A stretch of DNA of 64,000 bases from contig CM060831.1 in the NCBI GenBank assembly GCA_030762175.1, positions 4,603,001-4,667,000 of the forward strand, written 5' to 3'. The notes beneath the pieces are model-generated. The model saw only the letters and a program-made list of their open reading frames with translations, searched no databases and was not told the origin of the DNA. Positions 10,777 through 21,557 of this stretch are shown piece after piece. Source of the stretch: Metallyticus violacea. Its lineage: Eukaryota > Arthropoda > Insecta > Mantodea > Metallyticidae. How positions within the stretch are numbered: the stretch's first letter is position 1; each line of letters opens with the position of its first letter. A program made the position numbers and the translations under genes.

Positions 10777-11410
10777 GTTTTATTAAAGTTTGTTTACATA
10801 AACTTATGGATTATGCAACGAATCAAACTTTCGTACAGTTTAACGTTCTAACTATTGAGAAAACGTATAAATTTTCTGTGTTTACCCATTTTCATAAATA
10901 TCGGGACAATTTCAAAGGACAAAACGGCCGTTTTCTAATTACTGAACTCATACATCATACTACTGCAGGATCTGTGCATAGTAAAGGTTTTGGACCTGTA
11001 CTCTGTGCTAATTAAAACTCGTCAGTTTTGACTGAATAACTCAAATAGATTAAAAAAAGTAACGATGTATCTACATCATTAATTTACATGTACAAAATTT
11101 CAACGTATAAGAATGACAACAACTGAAATTGCACCCGAGCATGAACTTTTGTTCTTTCGCAGTTGCCACTCTCTTATTGCAATCTTTTGTTATAAATGTA
11201 CTTAAATAAATATAAATATAAATGTAACAAAGAAGTTTAAATATTTCGATTATTAGCGTCCCATTCGAGTTGGGGCGTGAAACGGCTCCCAAAATTTTCA
11301 CAGAGGCCTGATTTATTATCCAATAGAAAAGTATAAAAATAATAAAATCCTAATTGAATGTGTTTTAAATAATTTTGCTTATTTTTTTCTGATTTACAAA
11401 TAGAATACAT
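10777..11410. other. Spacer, nothing recognised
   Basis: Short open frames only, AT-rich. Confidence 0.4.
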
Positions 11411-11413
11411 TCG

Positions 11414-11659
11414 TTAAAATCTATTATGTTTCTTTCGCAAAGAATTTCCATTCTTTATGTAATGAAATGCTAGACAGGATTTTGAGGTCTCTACTAGAGC
11501 AGGCAAGTCAAGCCATGCATTCCCTAACCTCCGTTCTTCTAAGGTACGAACCCAAGCCCGCCTATTAATCTCATAGGTGGTCTCTATACTGGCAACATAT
11601 TGCTGAAGCGATAGGCCGTGCATTTTAATGAGGCGGGCAGAATGGAAGTGAAAGTACAT
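11414..11659 (-). CDS. Unidentified 81-codon frame, exon-like
   Basis: I do not recognise this protein. The minus-strand frame is open for 81 codons, contains no low-complexity sequence and is locally less AT-rich than the flanks. The most protein-like part is IETTYEINRRAWVRTLEERR followed by LGNAWLDLPALVETSKS. A possible 3' splice site (TATCGCTTCAG) precedes the QQYVAS segment. There is no neighbouring exon that I can link to it, and mariner or SINE similarity was not seen. It could be an exon of an unseen gene, a fossil, or chance. Confidence 0.3.
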   Translation of the reverse strand: MYFHFHSARLIKMHGLSLQQYVASIETTYEINRRAWVRTLEERRLGNAWLDLPALVETSKSCLAFHYIKNGNSLRKKHNRF

Positions 11660-12589
11660 TAACTCCTCAAACAGATAATTACAGTGTTTACCCAGAAAAT
11701 TTAAGAGCTTGCCTTTCTAAACGAAAGTCTAATGTGATGCAAATTCTCTACGGGTAATGACGTAGCGCCGGGCAGACCCAAACCAGAGGAAGTTGTGTCG
11801 CCAGGATGATCTGCTTGCTTGTCATTTAAACTGCGTGTGCACGTCACAACACAAGGTGTTTCTCATACTGTGTTAGACCACTCAGAGGTCATTAGACAAG
11901 TAATGTACAGATACAAAGCAATGAATTACGAAATAAAGAAGAATGATAGAAATCTACGTCGTTATTTATTGAAGTAAAGTAAACTAAAGGCGACTATTTG
12001 TTTCCGAAGTAGCATCCAGAACACTCATAGAGCATCGAATCCCAGATTTTTTATCAAATAAGGCTATGAAACGATTGATAACTTCTATACTTATGCATCT
12101 AAACGATTTAAACGATACATCAAGGCTTGTAAGTAAATGCATCACTTTTGTCATTCAGGAATAAAAATGAATAAGTAATATTGTGCCATCATATTATTAA
12201 TTTAAATGATTATTACTAAGAGTAGGAACATACTATGTTTATGCCTTTTTATGAGAATACTAAAAAGCCAGTTCAAAGTCGAAGGCAATAGCTTAAATAA
12301 TTCAGTCTTACATGGAGTTTGTTGGGATTCACACGATATATCAAATAAATATAACTCCAGTATATAGCATTAAAAAAAAAAAAAACTACACAGGACGAAA
12401 ATATTACAATATGAGGTTGGAAATCACTAGCAGGAAGACCTAAAAAGTGAGGATACAGTTATTATACAAAGTATATACAGAACAAAATACATGGGGGGAT
12501 ATCACAACTAGGTTAGAAAAGCCAACGTACTATGATATGAACGATCATAGTTTTAAAATAAAATATAGACAACTAATGTAAATAGATTT
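11660..12589. other. AT-rich spacer
   Basis: No gene seen; an A-run lies at about 12371-12384. Confidence 0.4.
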
Positions 12590-12601
12590 AAAACGAAATT
12601 C

Positions 12602-12720
12602 AATATCCTTTCCCAATTTATCATTTCATCTCATGTATCATCAGTGTCCACCGCCTGTGGTGCCTCAGTAGTAAAAACGGGCGTTAAACACTACTCAAAA
12701 AAAAAAAAAAAAAAAAAAAA
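12602..12720 (+). mobile_element. SINE-A, 5'-truncated, with target-site duplication
   Basis: Only the 3' part of the body (TCAGTGTCCACCGCCTGTGG to GGGCGTTAAACACTACTC) plus a long A-tail. AAAACGAAATTC precedes it (12590-12601) and follows the tail (12718-12729), giving a duplication of at least 9 bp (ACGAAATTC). 5' truncation with a TSD is the signature of target-primed reverse transcription. Confidence 0.9.
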
Positions 12721-12890
12721 ACGAAATTCGGAAAATTGTATACTGTTTTTATGAAATTGACCGTCACTCTGCTTGCCTATATTGCGTGCCAGTTTTCAGC
12801 GTTTAACGTTTAGTATATATCTATAAGTTATAGTAAAATTTCTCGTATCCTGTAACTACAGTGCCGAATAACTGAAAGGTTTTCAATGTT

Positions 12891-13315
12891 GTTAACGTCC
12901 GTTTTTACTACTGAAGTAGAATTTAAGTATGACGAAAAAGTGATGGATGCTGTTTATGCCCATTTTGCAGACAGGACTTCTAAGTTTTGGGAGGGGGGAA
13001 TTGAAATGTTAATTCAAAGATGTGAGAAGTGTATTACAATAAAGGGTAACTATGTTGAAAAGTGAAATATAGTTTAGAAAATGGTTAGGTCGAAAACTTA
13101 TGTACCTACCCTTGTATATTGGGAAAGTTTTTTTTTAAATGAAGATAACGTTCCAAACTTAAATTTTAGGGTTATCCCCGGTATTTGGCCTTTATGAGGA
13201 CTGAGGAAAACCTGGAAAAAACCTCAGTTAAGAAGGCTAATCCCAGCGGGATTCGAACTCCAAACCTCCCACTCACGAGTCTACGCCTTAATGACCTAGG
13301 TCACCTGTAGCGGTA
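12891..13315 (-). mobile_element. SINE-A, interrupted by a Mar-C tail
   Basis: Minus-strand SINE-A. The tRNA-like head is at 13230-13312 (complement of GGATTCGAACTCC for box B), the body runs to about 13119, and the 3' end (complement GTCCGTTTTTACTACTGAAG) is at 12891-12918. Between them a Mar-C 3' fragment has replaced about 80 bp of body. Confidence 0.85.
12919..13118 (+). pseudogene. Mar-C transposase C-terminal fragment with 3' terminus
   Basis: Reads KYDEKVMDAVYAHFADRTSK then IEMLIQRCEKCITIKGNYVE, the end of the Mar-C transposase also visible in the 39 kb copy. It is followed by the 3' terminal sequence GAAAACTTATGTACCTACCC, inverse of the Mar-C terminus, ending at a TA. Embedded in a minus-strand SINE-A, so Mar-C was active after that SINE landed. 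Confidence 0.82.
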
Positions 13316-14205
13316 TAAAAGAAAGTAACAATGTATGTCTAATTGTAGAGAGAACTGTAAGAACACCAAATGACAAACGTTAAACCTAATTGCTCTATTC
13401 TGTTTATTTATATCCAAACCGTGTTGTCAGTAAATTATTTGAGGAAAAATCTCCAAATATCGAGTTGGAAGTCCTAATGCGATTCGTTGGCATCACACAT
13501 TTAGGGAAACTAAAGAACAATATCCGCCAAGAGATAAATTTAATTTTCTCAAAAGGTTCTTAGGAAGGAGAGTAGGGACGAAAAGGAAGGTATTTAGAAA
13601 CTATACGCAGATGGTCACTTCTAGTGTTTCTATTAGAGGCCGCTCCCCCTACCTTACGTCTATGACGTAGCATAGATGCAGTTTTCAATGTTATTGCTTG
13701 CGTTTTTATTTAAATTAATTACACATACAATAGCTGTGATACAATTCAAAGTTGTGCATAAATGTAGTTATTGTACCTTTAGGTTGGTTCTTTTATTAAA
13801 ATTACTTATGCAATGTTTATATATATATATATTGCACATAAACAACGTGTAACTATTAAGAAGATAGGGCATCACAAAAAAAAATAATATTACATAATAC
13901 CTTGATCATTATTTTTTGTTCATTTTTATAAATTTTCTTAATTATATTTAGAATTACTTTTAAAAGAACGCTATGGAATGAAAACAGTAATATTATGTTA
14001 ACCTCAAGTAAATTTTGTGTCTATAAATTCTAAATTTCTGATGCATAATAATTTATATTAAGTAGAAATTTGCAATTAATTAATGTTCTAATGTGAAATA
14101 TTCATTTTAAGTAATATATTTATTTGTTTCATAATTGTCACGAGAAGTTCACTGAAAAATGCTGAAAAGTTTTAATTTGTATAGAAGAAAGGTTTCAATA
14201 CAATA
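13316..14205. other. AT-rich spacer
   Basis: Nothing recognised; short AT dinucleotide run at about 13815-13830. Confidence 0.4.
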
Positions 14206-14210
14206 TGGAC

Positions 14211-14400
14211 TCACAGGCCGGTTAAAAGTCCTAAGAATGGTTTCCTTCAGAAGAGAAGCAAAGCCTTGGTCCCGTGTCGTGGATTTACGGCAGGTAAAAG
14301 AATGTGAAGACTGTACTTTTTCGATGCCCTGAATTTGAATGAGGCGCTGATGGCTGAGATGTTGAAGAACGTCTGTACATAAATCAAATAAATAAACTCT
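14211..14400 (+). mobile_element. SINE-B, 5'-truncated and diverged
   Basis: Matches the SINE-B body: CCGGTTAAAAGTCCTAAG, CCCGTGTCGTGGATTTACGG, GCCCTGAATTTGAATGAGGC, TAAATCAAATAAATAA tail. Head with box A is missing. Confidence 0.75.
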
Positions 14401-15915
14401 ATGGCTTGAGGTTTGCAACAGGAAATCCTGCTGTTATATCATATAGCAGGACCTGGGCTCATTTCTCTAGTTCCTTGTACCTACTAGTGTAGCCGTGCTG
14501 ATCAGCCGATGCATCGGTCATGAGATTATTGGGTGACCCGATACATAATTTAAAATCACTTCTATTAATAGTATAATGTTAAACTTGACTTGTTGTTTAT
14601 CCAAAGCGCCTTGAACAAAAACGTTCATACTTTTTAAATGCATATTAAAACTCTGAACGTTTATAACAAACCAGTGCAAAGCGCGGGATACCCTCGCCCA
14701 GTTCCGAATGTTTACTGTTATCGCTTTCGTGTACCTGATACCTAGAAATTCTTCAGCGTTACTTTCGCAACATGAAAAACTGAATAGTTGTTTCCAAGAT
14801 TATTAAGACTATAAGGGTATCTTAATTAATAAAAATATTAATTATATAAATTATTTACTCTTACTTTCATACCCAATCTCTATTAGTATTGAAAGTGGTT
14901 TCAGAGACGTGGCAACGTTATTTTTATGTGTGCTCACGCTTATTAATCAACAGAACACAGATAAACAGTTGAAAAGCTGTGATCATAAATTCCATGAAAA
15001 AAAAAAATTCATTAAGGCTTCTCCAATGCCACGAACCAAAGAAAACTATAGTTCTCTGAAATATATTGTCTATGTTGGTGTTTGGTTTTAAGCACGTCGA
15101 GACATTTCTGTTTCTTATATAAATCAACCAATTGGGCATCAAGGGGCTGAAACTAACTGCATTAGTGAAGTTTTCTGCCTCTGTTAGGACAAGGAATAGT
15201 TTGGTTTCAATGATTCCCTCTTTTATGAGCAGTTTTCAAATATAAAACACTTGAGTTCGATAACCTGAAAGATATTAAAATTTCCAAGAAAAATACGCAA
15301 TTTCTCTACCAAAGAGTTGCGTAGCCTCCGGGTGCAACAGGTGTAGCTGTTGTCCCAGAAACAGTGACACCGTTACTGTAAGTCAGTCATTTACCTTGTC
15401 ATTAATGGAGACGAGGCCTCAGCGTTTGTCGGCTTTACCTGCAACAATAAAAACACAGTAAGGTGCGTATACTGGCAACACACAAAATTGAACATGTTGT
15501 TAGTATGAAGTAATACTTTATAATTGCTACATTACAAACATTTCAATAGACCAACACTGAAATGTTATAGTTGTGGAATACCATAAAATTGACCCTCTTT
15601 GAGCTAGCCATCGCTCATTGTTAGTGTATTTATGTAACTTTCTCGCAAAACAAAAAACTCTCCTGGAAATTTCGACTACATATAAACATCGTTTAGTGCT
15701 TTTACGAAAGCAAGAAAAATTCAAGTCCTGGAAGTTATACGTTATCTTTACCGATTGTTGCTGAAATGGACTTGTTGGTTCCTTAGAAATTTAAAACTAT
15801 AGGTAAATAAGGGCGGCACTGTGACAGATTGGTAGGTTTGCTTGCCTACTACTAGTGAAGGTCCTGACCTTGGGCGGAACACTGTGAGTGAATAAATATA
15901 GAAATTAACTAATTA
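14401..15915. other. Spacer, no recognised gene
   Basis: Short frames on both strands at 14909-15142 and 15527-15724 show no recognised motif. A less AT-rich patch at 15310-15450 contains a splice-donor-like GTAAGT but no exon I can support. Confidence 0.4.
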
Positions 15916-15919
15916 TATA

Positions 15920-17160
15920 AATAACAACATAGGTCTAAGACAAGGATGTAAATTAAACCCAGTTCTCTTCAATCTATTGATGATGTTCTAGAAGAAATTA
16001 GTAAAGGTAATGTATATTTGACAACTATAAATAATACAGAGATACCGGGCCTGCTCTTTGCAGATGATTTGGTAACAGGCTCTTTAACAAGTGTAGGATT
16101 AACACGATAGCTAGAAGTAATAGGCACTTTTGTACAGAATGGGGCCTCAAAATAAATAAAAACAAATCTAAGAATATGGTGATGAAAAAAGGTTTTAAAT
16201 TTAAAAAAAAAAACAGGGAAAATTTTGGTGGGAGGGAAATTGAAGTTGTTATGTAGGTGTTAGACTGTCTAGTAATGAGAAATGGAACGAGAAAAAAAGA
16301 ACATCAATAGCAGAAGGAAATGTGGCCATGAGTGTAATCAGATCTTGTGTAAATAAAATACCAAATATGCAAGTAAAATTGTTAGAAAGTATATATGTCT
16401 CAATAATAGAGAGCAGAATGATGTATGGAATTAATATTTGGGGACCAGACAAAGGATGGAAAGGAATAAACGTGATAAATAAAGCATTTTGTCCTAGGAA
16501 TACCTAGATCTTCACCTAACAAAGTTGCTTTATGCAGCTAGAAAGCTTGGGCTATAAAAGCAAGTCATGAAAAGGGTACTGAAATATTGGTGTAGAATAG
16601 AGAGGTAAGAAGTTGAGAATATCATAAAGTAGTGTTTGATAGCTCAAGAAAAAATTAAGGAGAGAGAAACTTGGATATCTAAAATCTACAATATCCTACA
16701 AGAAGTAGGCATGGGATCAATATGGAGAAAGATTGGGAAAAGGATTTTGGAAAGAGATAATAATTAGAATTGAGGATATTGAAACACATGAAATATGGGC
16801 AAATCTTAACGCAAAAAAATCTCTGAAATTATATAGTACACTAAAAAAGTGTGGGGAAGAGAAAGATATGTTGAAATATGTGATAAGACAGGAAGGGAAG
16901 GAGTATGTATTTAAGTGGAATAAAAATTGATATATTAAAGGTAATGTCCTATGTGTGAAGAACTAGAGAGTACTTGGCATTATATATTAGAATGTAAGCA
17001 AACCAAGTCTTGGGGGGAACAGTTCCTATTATGAAAGTGGGAAAATTTATCAAATGAAATAAGAAAAAAATTTAAATCTAAAATCAGAAGAAAATATTAA
17101 GGAACTTGGAAAATACATAGACAAGGTGAGACAAAAATAGTTATGGAAGGCGGATAAGAT
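15920..17160 (+). mobile_element. Non-LTR retrotransposon relic with reverse transcriptase
   Basis: Reads, across frameshifts, GLRQGCKLNPVLFNLLM (about 15931), the RT motif before the active site, then GLLFADDLVTGSLTS-type DNA near 16050 that carries the catalytic FADD box, and WGLKINKNKSKNMV-like sequence. Further on come MQVKLLESIYVSIIESRMMY and GINIWGP (thumb and C-terminal RT region), and near 16950-17010 a Cys/His tail equivalent to CEELESTWHYILECKQTKSW. Domain order is that of LINE ORF2 after the endonuclease, which is missing. Clade is not certain. Many stops show it is dead. It ends next to Mar-K. Confidence 0.75.
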
Positions 17161-17185
17161 AAATGGGAACAACAATGCAGACAAT

Positions 17186-17995
17186 TTAAAAGCAAATGTA
17201 GATCTCCATCGCTGTTTTCAATCTCTCCAAAAGTGACGCGCAGCATTCTCCAGTAATAAATTTCCCTTTCTCCAAGTAGTCAATCAAGAAATTTCCTTTG
17301 TCATCCCAGAAAACGGAAGTCATCAGCTTTCCAGTGGTGGAAGGCAGTTCGCACTTTTCGGAACTATGCCGCCTCATGGGTCCGCAGCTACTGTTGTTTC
17401 ATTTCCGGTGTATATAATGAATCCACGTTTCGTCCATAGTCACAAAACGCAGTAAAAATCGGCTGGAATCGTCCTAAAAATGTCCAAACAGTCGGCCGAT
17501 GTTCGCATGCGATTTTGCTTTTATGCAGACGCGGCACGCATCTTATGCAAAACTTTTTCATGTGTACTTCATTATACAAAATACCTCAAGCCTGAAAGAG
17601 GCCCCTGAGCAAAATTTGTCGGCCGTTTCACGCCCTGAGTTGAATGGGACGCTGATGACCTGAGCTGTTAAAGAGCGTCCATAAATAAATCAATCAAAAA
17701 AATTATACAAAATAAAATGAACCCGCTCAGTTGAGATGCCGTGTTATCTGATAACTCACGAAATTTCACTCATCTGTCAACCAAAGCCTTATCATGTACT
17801 TTATTTACGATCTCTGGCCTCACAGCAGTTTTTGGAGCTCCAGGATGTCGTGCATCTTCGATGCTTGTTCTGCTACGCTTGAATTCCTTTCACGGTTTCA
17901 CAGAAATGACATGCGTCACCCAAAGGGACAAAAACCTTATCAACTTTTCACTTTCACTCGAAATGCTTTTGTTTGAACAACTGCCAAACAATGAA
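17186..17995 (-). pseudogene. Mar-K mariner transposase relic
   Basis: Minus strand. From the right: a GRP-linker-like stretch HRRCTTSWSSKNC near 17850 in one frame, then EVHMKKFCIRCVPRLHKSKI (about 17575-17510), then DSLYTPEMKQQ (first catalytic Asp block, the expected DETWIHHY is damaged), then TTGKLMTSVFWDDKGNFLID and GKFITGECCASLLERLKTA (17320-17200), which leads to the second Asp. The C-terminal part with the third Asp is absent because the LINE abuts at 17160. Split by SINE-B at 17583-17701. Confidence 0.8.
17583..17701 (+). mobile_element. SINE-B, 5'-truncated, perfect 12-bp TSD
   Basis: Body 3' half (CCTGAGCAAAATTTGTCGGC, GGGACGCTGATGACCTGAG, AAATAAATCAATC, A-tail). ATTATACAAAAT occurs at 17571-17582 and again at 17702-17713. 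Removing the insert and one repeat restores the Mar-K reading, so the SINE landed in the mariner. Confidence 0.93.
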
Positions 17996-18273
17996 TTAAC
18001 ATAGAATGACTTTTAATTTTAAATCAGTTCGACAATATTTTTATTCCGCATGTTTACGCTTATTTTTCTAAATCTAAGAATTTAAGCATATTTATTGAGG
18101 TGCATTATTAAACTGAGAACTTTGAGTAAATATACTCAATGACAATTGAGCGTAATCTTAAAATGTCTCTAATATTAAGTCCGCTTGTGTTACCGCCACA
18201 AGTTAATGTGACACTGTAAGTAACGGCCTCCTATAAACAAGTGTATCACCTGTTATGTCACTGTCCTAGCATA
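17996..18273. other. Spacer
   Basis: Nothing recognised. Confidence 0.4.
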
Positions 18274-18534
18274 TTAAACGCTTTCTCCAGCTGATCGCCA
18301 GATAAGGCAAGTGGAATGCACCTGGGTGTGTAACCTCTTAGCTCTGTTCAAATTTAAAGCTTTGAAGGGTATTTTACGCCTGGAACTTGGCACTCCCAAC
18401 TTATCAAGTGACACATTCTTTACTTGCACAGTACTTGATGTTGAGAGTCTGTAAAGTTCTTGCTCAGCCTCCGACGAGTTTGATGGGAAGGTCATTAGCA
18501 ACAAAGTCAGTTCTGGTGGTCTAGTGGTAAGCAA
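18274..18534 (-). CDS. Unidentified 86-codon frame
   Basis: Not recognised. The minus-strand frame includes EAEQELYRLSTSSTVQVKNV and SLDKLGVPSSRRKIPFKALN and has no simple repeats. Its first residues overlap the SINE-B head, so any genuine coding would begin after about 18510. No partner exon was found. Fossil or chance is as likely as a real exon. Confidence 0.22.
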   Translation of the reverse strand: MLTTRPPELTLLLMTFPSNSSEAEQELYRLSTSSTVQVKNVSLDKLGVPSSRRKIPFKALNLNRAKRLHTQVHSTCLIWRSAGESV

Positions 18535-18594
18535 CTTGCTTCATAGATCCAAGATGGCGGGTTCAATCCCGCGCGGGCATAAAATCCAAAGTAC
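18511..18594 (+). mobile_element. SINE-B head (tRNA-like), first part of a split copy
   Basis: TTCTGGTGGTCTAGTGGTAA (box A) and GGCGGGTTCAATCCCGCGC (box B) form the tRNA-related head; AAAATCCAAAGTAC starts the body. The body resumes at 19832 after an inserted Mar-B. Confidence 0.85.
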
Positions 18595-19831
18595 TAGGGG
18601 TGTTCTAAATGTTCTCGGCCTGACTCAAATATGTCATGATGTTCAAATTACGACGATAATTGATATTGTCCTTTAGATGGCGCGCTTTAAAGTTTCAAAC
18701 GTATAAGTGTACTCAATTGAGTGCGACGATCGTGTAAGCAAACTAGTGTTAACATTTTCTACCAAATGGATAAAACTGAAATACGAGCCGGGATAAAGTG
18801 CTTCGTTTAGAAGGGCTTAACCCCACCAGAAGTACAATAGAAGCTAGATTCCTCATTAAAGGATTCTACCCCTTTATTTTCGACTGTTATTAAGTGGGTT
18901 GCTGAATTTAAGCAAGTCGTACATTCATTCAAGATGATGGGCGCTCGGGGCATAAAACTCCTACGATCGACGAGATTGTGACAAAAATTCACAATGCCAT
19001 ACTCAATGATCGCCGATTGAAGATACGCGAGTTGGCTGACAGTGCAAAGACCTGGATAGGCCACCACGTTTTACACGAAGTCTTGGATATGGGAAAGCTT
19101 TCCGTTCGATGGGTACCGCATTTATTAACAATAGACCAAAAGCGCATTCCAATGAACATTTCGCAAGTGTTTACACCTTAAACCTAATTCCAGTGAATGT
19201 CTCGGACATTTCATAACAGTAGATGAAACATGGGTTCATCACTACATGCCAGAGACGAAGGAACAGGCCAAACAGTGGGTGGCAACAGGTGAAAGTGCAC
19301 CAAAAAAGCAAAAACGGTTCCATCTGCAGGAAAAATCATGGTTATGATTTTCTGGGATTCTAATGGTGTAGTGCTTGTAGACTACCTCCAGAAGGGCAGA
19401 ACCATCACCGGAGAGTATTACGCTTCACTACTGGACCGACTGAAGGATGCTGCTCAGGATAAACGTCCCATCTGGCGGAAAAGAAAATTCTCTTTCATCA
19501 TAATAATGCATCTTCACATACGTCTGGGATTGTTGCTGTAAAACTGCATGATTTACCTTCGAAGTGCTTCCACTTCCGTCATATTCTAAGCTTTTGACTC
19601 CCAGCGATTACTTTTAGTTCCCAAACCTGAAGAAATGACTGCATGTACGAAGATTCACATAAAATGATGAGTTTGAAGCTGAGACAGACGCTTTTTTTTT
19701 TTCCACACTGCTGAGAGTATTAAAAAGCTGGAAGGTCGTTGAATGTAATGATTTACAGATATAAAAATAACATTTCTCTTAAATCTTGTGTTTTCTTGGT
19801 CAGGCTGAGAACTTTTAGAACGCCCCTCTAA
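18595..19831 (+). mobile_element. Mar-B mariner, both termini, inside SINE-B
   Basis: Left end GGGGTGTTCTAAATGTTCTC (18597) and right end, inverted, GAGGGGCGTTCTAAAAGTTC (ending 19829), with TA on both sides, so the target TA duplication is visible. The transposase relic starts at 18766 with MDKTEIRAGIKCF and then reads RRLKIRELADSAKTWIGHHV, VRWVPHLLTIDQKRIPMNIS, TVDETWVHHYMPETKEQAKQ (first catalytic Asp), IFWDSNGVVLVDYLQKGRTI, TGEYYASLLDRLKDA; the HDNAPSH block is present as HHNNASSHTSGIV-like DNA with Asp changed to Asn; the third block is worn. Stops and frameshifts make it dead. Best-ended mariner in the window together with Mar-F. Confidence 0.9.
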
Positions 19832-20000
19832 CGACCTCCTTCGGAAAGGAAGTAAATCCATGGATCCCGTATCGTAGATTTACGGCACGTAAAACCCTCA
19901 AGTGTGAAAGAAGAGACCTCTGAGCAAAATTAATCTGCCATTTAACGCCCTGAATTGAATGGGAGCTCATGACCTGAGATGTTAAAGGCCTAGTCATTAT
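19832..20000 (+). mobile_element. SINE-B body, second part of the split copy
   Basis: ACGACCTCCTTCGGAAAGG continues directly from AAAATCCAAAGTAC(TA) at 18594. Further SINE-B landmarks: CGTAGATTTACGGCACGTAA, GCCCTGAATTGAATGGGA. Confidence 0.85.
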
Positions 20001-20029
20001 AGGCTATACATATCTTATGTGTAATAATA

Positions 20030-20300
20030 GTCCATAGGCATTTGTGTTGGAGCAAAGTGTCAGCTTCGTAATCCTGTAAGCACGAGTTCAAATTTGGGGT
20101 TGGGTTCAATTGTCTGTATAGGTATTTTCGGGGGTTTCCTGCATCCTGCAAATGTCAAGCAACTCTGGGCTCCATGGAACTCGGGTCGTTCAACCAAACC
20201 TCTTCTATTAGTAAGACAGCAAAACTTCGCTCCCTCTTGCATTCTGTTACTGGGTCAAGCACAAAGTCGATGTTTGAAACAATGACAATAATTACGATGT

Positions 20301-20334
<34 letters not shown>

Positions 20335-20335
20335 A
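20030..20335 (+). mobile_element. Candidate third SINE ending in a GAT microsatellite
   Basis: A tRNA-like start (GTGTTGGAGCAAAGTGTCAG, then CGAGTTCAAATTTGGG resembling box B) is followed by about 190 bp of moderately GC-rich body and (GAT)n at 20300-20334. No second copy in the window, so assignment rests on the boxes alone. Confidence 0.4.
20300..20334. repeat. (GAT)n microsatellite
   Basis: About eleven perfect units. Confidence 0.95.
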
Positions 20336-20699
20336 TCTCAAATCAGCATTACAAAAGTACACAATATCGTCTCTGAAAAGTAAAAAATAATACTAATGCT
20401 AAAATAATAAACCCCCAAAAAAGTATTGAGTTTGTGTCTCATTTTTGGACTTTAATACGTCCCTGTGTTTCAAGGACGCACCTTGCCTAAGCCCGGCTTA
20501 CCTATGTTTGACTTCTTCCAAATGTGCAAAATTATTACATGGCTACACACTTTTCTATACAAGAAGTGCTGGAGGGCAATTTGAACAACTGTAATTTTCA
20601 TGTTGTTCATAGTTACGACCTCATAACTTTCCTTCTGCCCGACATTCTAAAGAAGTCTTCTTATCCCTACCATCATGACCATAAACAAATAAATGAACA

Positions 20700-20830
20700 G
20701 TAGTTGGCCTTGACAGCACCGGAAGTCCATCATGTCGGATGTGCGATGTTAGACATGACGTGACCACCTTCAGAGCACAGTAGCACAAGGCGACCTGACT
20801 CAATGTCATTACCCGGCAAATCTGAAAGTG
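20700..20830 (+). mobile_element. Possible LINE C-terminal zinc-knuckle fragment
   Basis: Plus-strand frame VGLDSTGSPSCRMCDVRHDV followed, after a one-base shift, by SEHSSTRRP resembles the SPxCRxC...EHxLxxCP tail of R1/Jockey-type LINEs. The last Cys is lost. Short and weak. Confidence 0.35.
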
Positions 20831-21059
20831 ACCATTTCACATTTTAATATCTTAGAAAGCAATTTCTTTTTTATGCTATCGTATGGTGTTGTTTATCTAA
20901 TTTTAGAACTGAAATTAGCAGTCTAGCGCCACTGAAATAAAACAATTAAAGATTAGTAGCTTTGCACCTCTACTTTGCACCTCTATTTTTTAAGTTACAA
21001 CTGAAAGTAACAGTCTTGCATATTACATAATTTAATAGAACAAACTTTAGAAATTATTT

Positions 21060-21557
21060 GGGTAATGCAAATTACTTGCTGTTAATGTGAGTAGTTACAC
21101 TAGATGAGGTACACTGGGTAACATTAATTCCTGGCACTGTTAACAATAGTAGGATCTGAAAAACAGGATTCTTCGTAAATTTACTTTGTCCTCTCTTGTA
21201 AAAACACTAGCTTTTTTACCACATATCCAACAGATTTTCCTTTCAAGAAGGCGGTCAAATTTAAGTTTTGATATATCAACTCTGTGGCTCAGATATAAAA
21301 AAGGCTTTAACTTGGAATAAATACGCCATAATGTTGAAGATTTCATTACTTTCGACTTATCCTGAAAATACGTCAACATAACATTCTCACTGATTGTCCT
21401 AACATTTTTCTTTTTGCACCAAGCTGTGAATACATTACATCCTCTCTCATATAGTTTTGGATTTCTCAGGCAGCAAACCATTTCTTACACTAGTCTCCGC
21501 TTCAATAACCTTGGGTGCAGCTCCTTGAAAATCTTTATCAATTTCGTCAAATTCCAT
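21060..21557 (-). pseudogene. Crypton-type tyrosine recombinase relic, N-terminal domain
   Basis: Minus strand. The first frame starts with ATG at 21557: MEFDEIDKDFQGAAPKVI, then LLPEKSKT and a stop. A frameshift later the 21140-21481 frame continues with YERGCNVFTAWCKKKNV, SENVMLTYF, KSSTLWRIYSKLK and DISKLKFDRLLERK, then ASVFTREDKV. This order (LPEKSK...W...SENVLLxYF...KPSTLWxxYSxLK...L+RK...FT+E) is, to my knowledge, that of the SAM-like core-binding domain of insect Crypton-family recombinases. The catalytic Arg-His-Arg-Tyr half is missing or unreadable; DNA down to 21060 gives KNPVFQILLLL in another frame. It is broken by at least two frameshifts. A domesticated relative is conceivable but this copy cannot encode it. 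Confidence 0.62.

Noticed and set aside
15310..15450. Cys-rich frame SGCNRCSCCPRNSD with GTAAGT downstream
   Set aside because: Short, unsupported by a second exon, and alternative frames look equally good.
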